Source: Blastomonas aquatica (GTDB lineage Bacteria > Pseudomonadota > Alphaproteobacteria > Sphingomonadales > Sphingomonadaceae). Taken from it: DNA of 64,000 nt. A program made the position numbers and the translations under genes. The notes under the pieces are model-generated. The model did not search any database. It had not been told where the DNA came from and saw only the letters and a list, made by a program, of their open reading frames with translations. Location: positions 1 to 64,000 of the forward strand of contig NZ_BMGD01000007.1 in assembly GCF_014639875.1 (NCBI RefSeq), read 5' to 3'. Positions 38,989-47,968 of the stretch are shown one piece after another; positions within the stretch are counted from its first letter, which is position 1, and each line of letters begins with the position of its first letter.

Positions 38989-39804
38989 ATGCGCTGGGTC
39001 AACCTCCACCTCAACCGCAGCCAGCGCATCCTGCTGGGCGCGCTGCCGATCGCGCTGCTGGTGCTGGTCTATCTGGTGATGGCGGCGCAGCGGCACGCCG
39101 ACAACCCGATGGACAAGATCCTGCCGTTGCCCGGCGCCATGGTGCGCGCGATGTCTGCGCTGATGTTCCAGGCGGACCAGCTCACCGGGCAGATGGTGTT
39201 CTGGGTCGATACGCTCGCCAGCCTGCAGCGGCTCGGGCTGGGGCTGGGGATCGCGACGTTGACCGCTCTGATCGTCGGGCTGGTGCTCGGCGTGCTGCCC
39301 CCGGTGCGCGCGACCTTCGGTCCACTGGTGACCGGGATTGCGGTGATTCCCCCAATCGCGCTGCTGCCGATTCTGTTCATTGCTTTGGGGCTTGGCGAGA
39401 CCGCCAAAGTCGCGCTGATCGTCATCGGCATCGCGCCCGTGATGGTGCGCGACATCGCCGCGCACGTCGCTGCTTTGCCGACCGAGCAGATCATCAAGGC
39501 GCAAACTTTGGGCGCAAGCTCGTGGCAGATCATGATCCGAGTCGCGTTGCCGCAGGCGATGCCACGGCTTTTGCAGACGGTGCGGCTGGCGCTCGGTCCG
39601 GCCTGGGTGTTCCTGATCTCGGCAGAGGCGATCGCCGCCGATGTCGGGCTGGGCTACCGCATCTTCCTTGTCCGCCGGTATCTCGCAATGGATGTGATCA
39701 TACCTTATGTGGCATGGATCGCCTTGCTCGCCATTCTGATGGATGTCGCGCTCACCCAGACCAGCAAGCGCGCCTTCCCTTGGGCGCACGGGGCAAGCCA
39801 TTGA
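38989..39804 (+). CDS. ABC transporter permease of the guanidine/urea operon
   Basis: 271-residue inner-membrane permease with about six hydrophobic segments and a BPD_transp_1 domain. The EAA-loop region, which docks with the ATPase, is in EQIIKAQTLGASSWQIMIRVALPQAMPRLLQTVR. It resembles SsuC/TauC/NrtB permeases. ATG 38989 (MRWVNLHLNRSQRILLG) follows the binding-protein stop by 32 bases. Its stop overlaps the TTG start of the ATPase gene, so the two subunits are translationally coupled. Confidence 0.92.
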   Translation: MRWVNLHLNRSQRILLGALPIALLVLVYLVMAAQRHADNPMDKILPLPGAMVRAMSALMFQADQLTGQMVFWVDTLASLQRLGLGLGIATLTALIVGLVLGVLPPVRATFGPLVTGIAVIPPIALLPILFIALGLGETAKVALIVIGIAPVMVRDIAAHVAALPTEQIIKAQTLGASSWQIMIRVALPQAMPRLLQTVRLALGPAWVFLISAEAIAADVGLGYRIFLVRRYLAMDVIIPYVAWIALLAILMDVALTQTSKRAFPWAHGASH

Positions 39805-40637
39805 GCGCGGTGGCCACCTCTATCCCTGGCCCTATCCCCGGCCCAATTCTCAGCCTGCAGAACGTGTGGGTCGAGTATGGCGACAAGATCGTGCTTGAAA
39901 AGGTCGATCTCGATATCGCGGCGGGGTCGTTCGTCTCGATCGTCGGGCCCTCGGGTGCGGGCAAGAGCAGCCTGCTGCGGATCATCCTGGGCCAGGAGCG
40001 CCCGACGCGCGGAAAGATCGAGCTCGACGGCGCACCGCTCGCGCCCGAATGCGGGCCCGATCGCGGCGTGGTGTTCCAGCGCTATTCGGTGTTCCCGCAT
40101 CTGTCCGCTCTGGACAACACCGTGTTCGGGCTCGAGTGCGAACAGGCACCCTTGTCGGCGCGGCTGTTCGGTTCGGCCAAGCGCGCCGCTAAGGCGCAGG
40201 CGACCGAGATGCTCGCAGCGGTCGGCCTTGCTGATTCGATGCACCAGTTTCCCGCGCAGCTTTCGGGCGGAATGCAGCAGCGTCTGGCGATCGCGCAGGC
40301 GCTGATCAAGCGCCCGCGCATCCTGCTGCTCGATGAGCCGTTCGGCGCGCTCGATCCAGGCATCCGCGCCGATATGCACAAGCTGATCCTGTCGCTGTGG
40401 CGCGATTATCAGCTCACCATCATCATGGTGACGCACGATATCCGCGAAGCATTCACTTTGGGCACCCGGGTGCTGGCGCTCGACAAGCGCCGCCACGATC
40501 CGCACGCCCCGCACCGCTTTGGCGCGACGGCCGTCTACGACATCGCGTTGCGCAAGGACCCCGAGCCTGAACCGGAACCTGAGCAAACCTCTCAACCGCC
40601 ATCCGAAGCCCCGCCCCAACTGCAAGAAAGTGCCTGA
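39801..40637 (+). CDS. ABC transporter ATP-binding protein of the guanidine/urea operon
   Basis: 278-residue ATPase with Walker A GPSGAGKSS, signature LSGGMQQRLAIAQAL, Walker B ILLLDEPFGALDP and switch ITHD-type MVTHDIREAFTLG. It is closest to the NitT/TauT ATPase group. The TTG at 39801 overlaps the permease stop; a GTG at 39810 is an alternative start. The C-terminus has a 40-residue extension unusual for the family, ending in a Pro/Glu-rich tail (DPEPEPEPEQTSQPPSEAPP) of unknown use. The NikR-like gene begins one base after its stop. Confidence 0.9.
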   Translation: MSAVATSIPGPIPGPILSLQNVWVEYGDKIVLEKVDLDIAAGSFVSIVGPSGAGKSSLLRIILGQERPTRGKIELDGAPLAPECGPDRGVVFQRYSVFPHLSALDNTVFGLECEQAPLSARLFGSAKRAAKAQATEMLAAVGLADSMHQFPAQLSGGMQQRLAIAQALIKRPRILLLDEPFGALDPGIRADMHKLILSLWRDYQLTIIMVTHDIREAFTLGTRVLALDKRRHDPHAPHRFGATAVYDIALRKDPEPEPEPEQTSQPPSEAPPQLQESA

Positions 40638-40638
40638 C

Positions 40639-41112
40639 GTGAGCAGCGAACCCACCAGCCTTGCCCGTCTGTCGATGAGCCTGCCCGGCGAGCTGTTCCG
40701 GCAGCTCGACATGATGGTGGCAGAACGCGGTCTTCCGTCGCGATCGCAGCTGATCGCCGAGCTGATCCGCCATGCGCTCGCCGAGCACGAGGCGTACACC
40801 CGCCCCGACGAGATGCTCGCGGGCACCATCACCATCGTCTATCGCGGGGACCGCGGCCGGGTGCGACACCAGCTGGCGCAGACCCAAGCCGAGTACCTCA
40901 AGGAGGTGATCTCCTCGCAGCATGTCTTCCTCGAGGACGACCAGTCGCTCGAGGTGCTGCTGGTGCAGGGCCCCGCAGTGCGGCTCAAGGATCTGTGCGA
41001 TGCGCTGCGCCGGGTGCGCGGGGTGCATCAGTTGCAGCTGGTCACCACCACCGCACTGCTGCCACCGCTCTATGAGCCCGATGCCAACCTAACCGAAGGA
41101 GCCGCCGCATGA
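40639..41112 (+). CDS. NikR-like CopG/ACT regulator lacking most nickel ligands
   Basis: 157-residue transcriptional regulator with an N-terminal ribbon-helix-helix (residues about 10-50, RLSMSLPGELFRQLDMMVAERGLPSRSQLIAELIRHALAEH) and a C-terminal ACT-like domain as in NikR. Aligned without gaps to E. coli NikR between the VY and CLE landmarks, the ligand His87 is kept (QHVF), but His76 is Ala, His89 is Phe and Cys95 is Ser. High-affinity nickel binding is therefore unlikely. The GTG at 40639 starts one base after the ATPase stop and the gene overlaps UAAP1 by four bases. It probably controls this operon, sensing something other than nickel. Confidence 0.82.
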   Translation: MSSEPTSLARLSMSLPGELFRQLDMMVAERGLPSRSQLIAELIRHALAEHEAYTRPDEMLAGTITIVYRGDRGRVRHQLAQTQAEYLKEVISSQHVFLEDDQSLEVLLVQGPAVRLKDLCDALRRVRGVHQLQLVTTTALLPPLYEPDANLTEGAAA

Positions 41113-41933
41113 GTGCTGTCCTTGCCGATCCCAACGCCGCCCGCGATCATGCCCGGTCGATGGCAGGCACCGTGGTCGAAGCGATGCCGGTGCTACCGCC
41201 AGCCGCCAGCGACCTGCCCGAGGGTGTCTCGTCCGACGATCTGGTGTGGGAGGAGACGATCGCAGCGGGCGGCTATGCCACGCGGCGGCTGGCGCGCGGC
41301 AGCCGGTTGCGGCTGATTGATACCAAGGGCGATGCCTGCGCCGCGCTGCTGCTGTTCAACGCCGAAATGCCGACCGAGCGGCTGAATGTTGCCGACACGG
41401 TCAAGGTCCAGTGGAACGCGTATCTGGGCGCGGGCAAGCTGCTGCTCTCGGACATGGGCCGGGTGGTGATGAGCATCCTTGAGGATGACGCTGGCACGCA
41501 CGATGCCTTCTGCGGCACCTCCAACGCCGCGACCAACGCCGCGAAATATGGCGACGGCAGCAACAGCGGCCCGCATCCCAATGGCCGCGATCGCTTTCTG
41601 CTGGGTGTTGCCAAGCACGGCCTGCAGCGGCGCGATGTCCACCCGTGCATCAATCTTTTCAAAGGCGCGAAGATCGCCGCCGATGGCGCGATTGTGCCCG
41701 ATGTGGGCCCGTTCGCGCCGGGCCGCAGCCTGACCTTGCGCGCCGAGATGGACGTGATCGTCGTCATAGCCAACGTGCCGCATGTGCTCGATCCGCGCGA
41801 CACCTACACCGTCACCCCGCTGCGCGCGACCGCGTGGCGCGGGGCGGTGACGGCGCAGGACGACGCCATCCGCAACGCGACGCCCGAAGGCCAGCGCGCC
41901 TTTCTGAACGTCGAAGACTATTTCCGCCGCTGA
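41109..41933 (+). CDS. Urea amidolyase-associated protein UAAP1 (carboxyguanidine deiminase subunit)
   Basis: 274-residue DUF1989-family protein recognised as urea-amidolyase-associated protein 1 (TIGR03425). Family blocks are GSRLRLIDTKGDACAALLLFNAEMPTERLNVADTVKVQWNAYL, DAFCGTSNAATNAAKYGDG and RRDVHPCINLFKG, the Cys and His residues being candidate metal ligands. UAAP1 and UAAP2 are reported to form carboxyguanidine deiminase, which removes ammonia from carboxyguanidine to give allophanate. I am not certain which of the published subunit letters (CgdA, CgdB) belongs here, so no symbol is given. The start overlaps the NikR-like gene. Confidence 0.9.
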   Translation: MSAVLADPNAARDHARSMAGTVVEAMPVLPPAASDLPEGVSSDDLVWEETIAAGGYATRRLARGSRLRLIDTKGDACAALLLFNAEMPTERLNVADTVKVQWNAYLGAGKLLLSDMGRVVMSILEDDAGTHDAFCGTSNAATNAAKYGDGSNSGPHPNGRDRFLLGVAKHGLQRRDVHPCINLFKGAKIAADGAIVPDVGPFAPGRSLTLRAEMDVIVVIANVPHVLDPRDTYTVTPLRATAWRGAVTAQDDAIRNATPEGQRAFLNVEDYFRR

Positions 41934-41951
41934 AAGAAGGAGCCTGTTCCC

Positions 41952-42587
41952 ATGAGCGTCGATCCCCATCTCGCCGGGCTCTCCGGCCCTGTCGTCCACG
42001 ATATCATCGTGCCCGCGCGCGCACCATGGCTGCACCATATTGCCGCCGGGCAGACGCTGCGCATCGTCGATCTGGAAGGCAACCAGGCGGTCGATTTCCT
42101 GCTCTATGCCACCGCCGACGATGCCGAACGCTACAGCGCGCAGGACACGGTGGCGGCGCAGGGCAATCTGTTCCTGCGGCAGGGCACCGTGCTGCGCTCG
42201 AACGAGGGCCGCGCGATGATGACCATCGCCGCCACCTCGGTCGAATATCACGACACCATCGGCGGCGCCTGTTCGTGTGAGTCCAACACGCTGCGCTATG
42301 GCCACCACACCAAGTCCGAGCACGCGTGTGTCGAGAATTTCCTCGAGGCCAACCTGTGGGAAGGACGCGGCAAGCGTGACATCGTGCCCAACATCAACTT
42401 CTTCATGAACGTGCCGGTCGAAGCCGATGGCGCGCTGGGGATTGTCGATGGCATCTCCGCACCGGGCCTTACCGTAGACCTGCGCGCCGAGATGGACGTC
42501 ACCGTGGTCGTCTCCAACTGCCCGCAGATCAACAACCCCTGCAACGGCTTCAACCCCACGCCCGTGCGCATGATCGTCACCGCATGA
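41952..42587 (+). CDS. Urea amidolyase-associated protein UAAP2 (carboxyguanidine deiminase subunit)
   Basis: 211-residue DUF1989-family protein, UAAP2 (TIGR03424), homologous to its neighbour and expected to pair with it as carboxyguanidine deiminase. Diagnostic blocks are GQTLRIVDLEGNQAVDFLLYATADDAERYSAQDTVAAQGNLFL, GGACSCESNTLRYGHHTKSEHACVENFL (Cys/His-rich, likely metal binding) and VPNINFFMNVPVEADG. It starts 18 bases after UAAP1 with an AAGGAG ribosome binding site and overlaps the carboxylase by four bases, a stoichiometric arrangement. Confidence 0.9.
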   Translation: MSVDPHLAGLSGPVVHDIIVPARAPWLHHIAAGQTLRIVDLEGNQAVDFLLYATADDAERYSAQDTVAAQGNLFLRQGTVLRSNEGRAMMTIAATSVEYHDTIGGACSCESNTLRYGHHTKSEHACVENFLEANLWEGRGKRDIVPNINFFMNVPVEADGALGIVDGISAPGLTVDLRAEMDVTVVVSNCPQINNPCNGFNPTPVRMIVTA

Positions 42588-45500
42588 GCTTCGACACCGT
42601 CCTGATTGCCAACCGCGGCGCGATTGCAACCCGCATCATCCGCACCTTGCGCAAGATGGGGCTGCGCTCGGTCGCGGTCTATTCAGAAGCCGACGAGGAT
42701 TCTCTTCACGTCGCCCAGGCCGATATGGCGGTGTGCATCGGCCCTGCGCGCGCGTCCGAGAGCTATCTCAACGTCGCCGCGATCCTCGAGGCCGCGCGTC
42801 AGACCGGTGCAGGCGCGATCCATCCGGGCTATGGCTTTCTGGCCGAGAACGCCGAGTTCGCCGAGGCTTGCGCCAAAGCAGGCATCGTTTTCATCGGCCC
42901 GACGCCCGAAAACATGCGCACCTTCGGGCTCAAGCACAGCGCGCGCGCGCTGGCGGCTGCGCACGGAATACCGCTCGCGCCGGGCACCGATCTCCTCACC
43001 GACGAGGACGAAGCCGCAAGCGCCGCACAGACCATCGGTTTCCCGGTCATGCTCAAGGCAACGGCGGGTGGCGGCGGAATCGGCATGCGGGTGTGTGAGG
43101 ACGAAGCGGCGGTCCGCGAGGGCTTTGCCACCGTCGCGCGGCAGGGGCTGGGCAATTTTGGCGATGCCGGCGTGTTCCTCGAACGCTACATCCGCCGCGC
43201 CCGGCATATCGAGGTGCAGATCTTCGGCGATGGCGCTGGCCAGGTCGTGGCGCTGGGCGAGCGCGATTGTTCGCTGCAACGGCGCAACCAGAAGGTGGTC
43301 GAGGAAGCGCCTGCGCCGTTGCTGCCCGCCGATGTGCGCGCCGACCTGATCGCTTCGGCCATCCGGCTGGGCAAGGCGGCGAACTACCGCTCGGCAGGAA
43401 CGGTCGAGTTCCTGTATGATTCCGAGCGCGAGGAGTTCTTCTTCCTCGAGATGAACACCCGGCTGCAGGTCGAACATGGCGTCACCGAGGAGGTGATGGG
43501 GATCGATCTGGTCGAGTGGATGGTGCGCGGCGGCGCGGGTGATTTCGGCTTTCTCAGCCATGCACCGTCGCAGTCCAAGGGCCGTTCGGTCCAGGTGCGG
43601 CTCTATGCCGAGGACCCGGCGCATGATTACCGCCCGACCTCCGGTACGCTGACTGCGGTCGATTTCCCAACCGATGTCCGTGCCGAAACCTGGGTGATGG
43701 CGGGCAGCACGGTCAGCGCCTGGTACGATCCGATGCTGGCAAAGCTGATTGTCCATGCTGACACGCGCGAACTGGCCGTCGCCGCGATGCAGGCCGCACT
43801 CGATGCCAGCCGCATCGACGGAATCGAAAGCAACCTGCGCTGGCTGCGCAATGTCGTTCGTTCACCGGAGTTCGTCAGCGGCGAGGTTTCGACCCGCGCA
43901 CTCGATACCGTCGCATATCATCCGTTCAGCATCCAGGTGGTGAGCGGCGGTACCGCGACCACGGTGCAGGATTGGCCCGGAAGGCAGCGATTGTGGTCGG
44001 TCGGGGTCCCGCCCTCTGGGCCGATGGACGACCAGTCCTTTAGGCTGGGTAATCGGTTGTTGGGCAATCCGGAGGGCACCGCCGGGCTTGAGGTGACAAT
44101 CACCGGACCGACTTTGATCTTCAACGCGGCGGCACGCATTTGCCTGACGGGTGCGGATTTCGGCGCAACGCTTGATGGCGCGCCGGTGGCGCGCGGCGAG
44201 CCCATCGCCATCGCGCCCGGTCAGACGCTGGCGCTGGGCCGGGCAACCGGTGGCGGGATGCGCGGCTATATTCTGCTCGCGGGCGGGCTCGACATCGCGC
44301 CGTACCTCGGCAGCCGCAGCACTTTCGAACTCGGCCAGTTCGGCGGCCACGCCGCGCGCCGCCTGCTCGCGGGCGATACGCTGCACCTGGGCGGCGAGGC
44401 TGAAAACGCGCCGCTGACAAGAGCGACGATGCCCGAGTTGTCGAACGACTGGTCGCTGCGCGTGCTCTATGGCCCGCACGGCGCACCCGATTTCTTCACC
44501 GATGAAGACGTTGCCACCTTCGTCGCCGCGCAGTGGCAGGTGCACTACAACTCGAATCGCACCGGGGTGCGGCTGATCGGTCCCAAGCCGGTCTGGGCAC
44601 GCAAGGATGGTGGCGAAGCGGGGCTGCACCCCTCGAACATCCACGACAACCCCTACGCGATCGGTGCGGTCGACTTTACCGGCGACATGCCGATCATCCT
44701 CGGCCCCGATGGTCCCTCGCTGGGCGGCTTCGTCTGCCCGTTCGTGGTGATCGCAGCGGACCGTTGGAAGATCGGCCAGCTTTCGCCCGGCGACACTTTG
44801 CGCTTCGTGCCGGTCAACGCGCACGATGCGTTTGCTGCGGACAGCCTGCAACGCCGCCTGCTGGCAACCGGTGAATGCCATGGCGTGAGCCCGGCGCGGC
44901 CGATCGAAACGCTCTCGCCAATCCTCGGCGTAATCGCGGAAGGCCCGCAGCGCCCGCGCACCGTCTATCGCCAGCAGGGCGACCGCAACATTCTGGTCGA
45001 ATATGGCCCCATCGTGCTCGATATCGAGCTGCGCATCCGCGTGCAGGCGCTGATGACCGAGCTCGAGCGGATGGCGCTGCCCGGTGTGATCGACATCGTG
45101 CCCGGGATCCGCTCGCTACAGTTCCATTTCGATGGCGCGACGATGACGCAGAGCATGGCGCTCGCCGCGCTTATGGCTGCCGAGGAACGGCTGGGTGACC
45201 TCGAAGATTTCACCATCCCCTCGCGCATCGTTCATCTGCCGCTGAGTTGGCGTGACCCAGCGATTTTGGAGACGATCGCAAAGTACATGGGCGCGGTGCG
45301 CGACGATGCGCCGTGGTGCCCCGACAACATCGAGTTCATCCGCCGGATCAATGGTCTGCCCGATGCGGCGGCGGTGGAGAACCTGATCTTCGAGGCGAAC
45401 TACCTCGTGCTGGGCTTAGGCGATGTGTACCTGGGCGCGCCGGTGGCCACGCCGGTCGATCCGCGCCACCGGCTGGTCACCACCAAATACAACCCCGCGC

Positions 45501-46177
45501 GCACCTGGACCCCGCCCAATGTCGTCGGCATCGGCGGCGCGTATATGTGCATCTATGGCATGGAAGGGCCCGGCGGCTATCAGCTGTTCGGGCGGACGCT
45601 GCAGGTGTGGAACACCTATCGCCAGACCGACGCGTTCATCGAAGGCAAGCCATGGCTGTTGCGATTCTTCGACCAGATCCGCTTCTATCCGGTCAGCGCC
45701 GACGAGCTGACCGAATGGCGGCGCGACTTCCCGACCGGACGGCGCTCGATCCGCATCGAGCCCTCCGAGTTCCGGCTGGCCGATTATCGCGCGTTCCTGG
45801 CCGACAATGCCGAGGCGATCGCGGCATTCGAGCACACCCGCCAGGCCGCGTTCGATGGCGAGCGCGCCGACTGGCAGCGGCGCGGCGAGTTCGATCGCGC
45901 CGACCCTGCCGAGGCCGAAGCCGTTGAGAGCGGCGCGGTCGAAGTGCCCGATGGCGCCGATGTGATCGAAGCGCCCTTTGGCGGCAGCGTCTGGAAGATG
46001 CTGGTCGCGGTGGGGGACGAGGTGCAGGCAGGCGATGCGATCGCGATCATCGAAGCGATGAAGATGGAATGCCGCGTCGACAGTCCCGGCGCGGGCACGA
46101 TCAGCGCGCTGTATGCGCAGGAGCGGCAGTCGGTGCAGCCCGGAGCGCCGATCCTCGCGTTGACGAGGCACGCATGA
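42584..46177 (+). CDS. Biotin-dependent urea/guanidine carboxylase
   Basis: 1197-residue multidomain carboxylase. Residues 1-450 are biotin carboxylase (HPGYGFLAENAEFAEA, ATP-grasp KATAGGGGIGMR, RRNQKVVEEAPAP, MNTRLQVEHGVTEE). Residues about 460-1100 are the carboxyltransferase, made of KipA-like and KipI-like halves (GVPPSGPMDDQSFRLGNRLLGNPEG; TTKYNPARTWTPPNVVGIGGAYMC). Residues 1120-1197 are the biotin carrier domain with EAMKMEC, biotinylated at about Lys1160. Traditionally annotated urea carboxylase, but homologues clustered with UAAP1/UAAP2 prefer guanidine, making carboxyguanidine. It is not fused to allophanate hydrolase, which follows with a four-base overlap. Confidence 0.93.
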   Translation: MSFDTVLIANRGAIATRIIRTLRKMGLRSVAVYSEADEDSLHVAQADMAVCIGPARASESYLNVAAILEAARQTGAGAIHPGYGFLAENAEFAEACAKAGIVFIGPTPENMRTFGLKHSARALAAAHGIPLAPGTDLLTDEDEAASAAQTIGFPVMLKATAGGGGIGMRVCEDEAAVREGFATVARQGLGNFGDAGVFLERYIRRARHIEVQIFGDGAGQVVALGERDCSLQRRNQKVVEEAPAPLLPADVRADLIASAIRLGKAANYRSAGTVEFLYDSEREEFFFLEMNTRLQVEHGVTEEVMGIDLVEWMVRGGAGDFGFLSHAPSQSKGRSVQVRLYAEDPAHDYRPTSGTLTAVDFPTDVRAETWVMAGSTVSAWYDPMLAKLIVHADTRELAVAAMQAALDASRIDGIESNLRWLRNVVRSPEFVSGEVSTRALDTVAYHPFSIQVVSGGTATTVQDWPGRQRLWSVGVPPSGPMDDQSFRLGNRLLGNPEGTAGLEVTITGPTLIFNAAARICLTGADFGATLDGAPVARGEPIAIAPGQTLALGRATGGGMRGYILLAGGLDIAPYLGSRSTFELGQFGGHAARRLLAGDTLHLGGEAENAPLTRATMPELSNDWSLRVLYGPHGAPDFFTDEDVATFVAAQWQVHYNSNRTGVRLIGPKPVWARKDGGEAGLHPSNIHDNPYAIGAVDFTGDMPIILGPDGPSLGGFVCPFVVIAADRWKIGQLSPGDTLRFVPVNAHDAFAADSLQRRLLATGECHGVSPARPIETLSPILGVIAEGPQRPRTVYRQQGDRNILVEYGPIVLDIELRIRVQALMTELERMALPGVIDIVPGIRSLQFHFDGATMTQSMALAALMAAEERLGDLEDFTIPSRIVHLPLSWRDPAILETIAKYMGAVRDDAPWCPDNIEFIRRINGLPDAAAVENLIFEANYLVLGLGDVYLGAPVATPVDPRHRLVTTKYNPARTWTPPNVVGIGGAYMCIYGMEGPGGYQLFGRTLQVWNTYRQTDAFIEGKPWLLRFFDQIRFYPVSADELTEWRRDFPTGRRSIRIEPSEFRLADYRAFLADNAEAIAAFEHTRQAAFDGERADWQRRGEFDRADPAEAEAVESGAVEVPDGADVIEAPFGGSVWKMLVAVGDEVQAGDAIAIIEAMKMECRVDSPGAGTISALYAQERQSVQPGAPILALTRHA

Positions 46178-47943
46178 GCGCGATGACTCGCCGCAGCGCC
46201 TCCGCCATCGCGCATGCCGTGAATGGCCGGGCCACCAGCGCTGTTGCCATCGCCGAGGACACGCTGGCGCGGCTGGCGGCCTATGACGCGGTGCAGCCGC
46301 AGATCTGGATCAGCCGTGCTTCGCCCGAAGAGTTGATCGTCGCAGCGCGCGCGATCGATGCCAGGGTGGCGGCCGGCGAGGTGTTGCCGCTCGCAGGGGT
46401 GCCGTTTGCGGTGAAGGACAATATCGACGTTGCGGGGTTCGAGACGACTGCGGCGTGCCCTGCCTTCGCCTATCAGCCCAATGCCTCTGCAACCGTGGTC
46501 GATCGCCTGCTCGCCGCAGGCGCGTTGTGCGTCGGCAAGACCAATCTTGACCAGTTCGCCACTGGCCTGAACGGCACCCGCAGCCCTTATGGGAGCCCGC
46601 GCAACGCGTACAACCTCGCTTATGTCAGCGGCGGATCGAGTTCGGGATCGTCGAGTGCGGTGGCCGCGGGGTTGGTCGCCTTTGCGCTGGGAACCGATAC
46701 CGCAGGATCGGGCCGGGTCCCCGCCGCCTTCCAGCATCTGATCGGATTCAAGCCCAGCAAGGGCCGCTGGAGCAATCGGGGCGTGGTGCCTGCCTGCCGC
46801 ACGCTCGATTGCGTCACCGTCTTCACCGACGATACCAGGGATGCGCGGCTGATCGACAGCGTCGTGGCAGGCTTCGATGCGGCGGATGCCTATTCCAAAC
46901 CGCTGGCCGAACGCCCGATCGCGCGCCGCACCATCGGCGTCCCTCGCCGCGACCAGCGGGTGTTCTTCGGCGATCTGGAATCCGAGTATCTCTACGACCG
47001 GGCGCTCGAGAAACTCTCCCAACTCGGCACGATCGTCGAGATCGACTATGCCCCGCTGCAGGAGGCCGCGCAGCTGCTGTATAGCGGCCCGTGGGTGGCC
47101 GAGCGGACCGCGGCTATCGCGGGTATCCTGGCCAGCAACCCACAAGCGATCGATCCCACGGTGCGCGAGGTCGTTGCGCCGGGCTCAGACATCAGCGCGG
47201 TCGAGCTGTTCAACGGCATCTACCGGCTCGCCGAGCTCAAGCGCCATGCCGATACGGTCTGGGAGAGCATCGACCTGATGGCCTTCCCGACCACGGGCAC
47301 GACCTATCGCGTTGCCGAACTGGCCGCTGCACCGATCGCGCTCAACAGCGCGCTGGGGTTCTACACCAACTTCGTCAACCTGCTCGATATGGCCGCGCTT
47401 GCCATTCCGGCGGGCACCCGCGCCAACGCCACCGGCTTTGGCATCACCCTGATCGGCCCGGCGGACACCGACCACGCGTTGCTCGATGTCGCCGACGCCT
47501 ATCTCGCCATCGCCGATCTTCCCCCGCCACCCCCGCTCGATCTGGAGGGCAAAATGCAGACCGTAAAACTCGCTGTTGTCGGCGCACATCTCAAGGACAT
47601 GCCGCTGCACTGGCAGCTTACCTCGCGCGAGGCGAGCTTCGTCGGCGCGTTTCAGACCGCGCCCGAATACCGGCTTTATGCGATCGCCAACAGCACGCCG
47701 CCCAAGCCCGCACTGGTGCACAGCGCAGATGGTGCAGCCATTGCGGTCGAGGTCTACGAGATGGGCGTTGCCGAGTTTGGCAGCTTCGTCGTCGAAGTGC
47801 CACCTCCGCTCGCGATCGGCACGGTGACGCTCGCCGACGGGACCTCGGTCAAGGGCTTCGTTGCCGAACCGCGTGCGCTGACCGGGGCCGAGGACATCAC
47901 CCATCTGGGGGGATGGCGCGCCTATATCGCGCAGATAACCTGA
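46174..47943 (+). CDS. atzF: Allophanate hydrolase
   Basis: 589-residue allophanate hydrolase, converting allophanate to two ammonia and two CO2. Residues about 1-440 form the amidase-signature domain with the Ser-cisSer-Lys triad (FAVKDNIDVAG lysine; VSGGSSSGSSSAVAAG; GTDTAGSGRVPAA). Residues about 475-589 are the C-terminal accessory domain (VGAHLKDMPLHWQLTSREASFV), which in characterised homologues completes the decarboxylation. ATG 46174 overlaps the carboxylase stop. It closes the nitrogen-release pathway of this operon: guanidine plus ATP and bicarbonate to carboxyguanidine, allophanate and ammonia. There is no terminator immediately after it; the next gene begins 26 bases later. Confidence 0.93.
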   Translation: MSAMTRRSASAIAHAVNGRATSAVAIAEDTLARLAAYDAVQPQIWISRASPEELIVAARAIDARVAAGEVLPLAGVPFAVKDNIDVAGFETTAACPAFAYQPNASATVVDRLLAAGALCVGKTNLDQFATGLNGTRSPYGSPRNAYNLAYVSGGSSSGSSSAVAAGLVAFALGTDTAGSGRVPAAFQHLIGFKPSKGRWSNRGVVPACRTLDCVTVFTDDTRDARLIDSVVAGFDAADAYSKPLAERPIARRTIGVPRRDQRVFFGDLESEYLYDRALEKLSQLGTIVEIDYAPLQEAAQLLYSGPWVAERTAAIAGILASNPQAIDPTVREVVAPGSDISAVELFNGIYRLAELKRHADTVWESIDLMAFPTTGTTYRVAELAAAPIALNSALGFYTNFVNLLDMAALAIPAGTRANATGFGITLIGPADTDHALLDVADAYLAIADLPPPPPLDLEGKMQTVKLAVVGAHLKDMPLHWQLTSREASFVGAFQTAPEYRLYAIANSTPPKPALVHSADGAAIAVEVYEMGVAEFGSFVVEVPPPLAIGTVTLADGTSVKGFVAEPRALTGAEDITHLGGWRAYIAQIT

Positions 47944-47968
47944 TTATTCCGGCAAATAGAAAGGGCAG

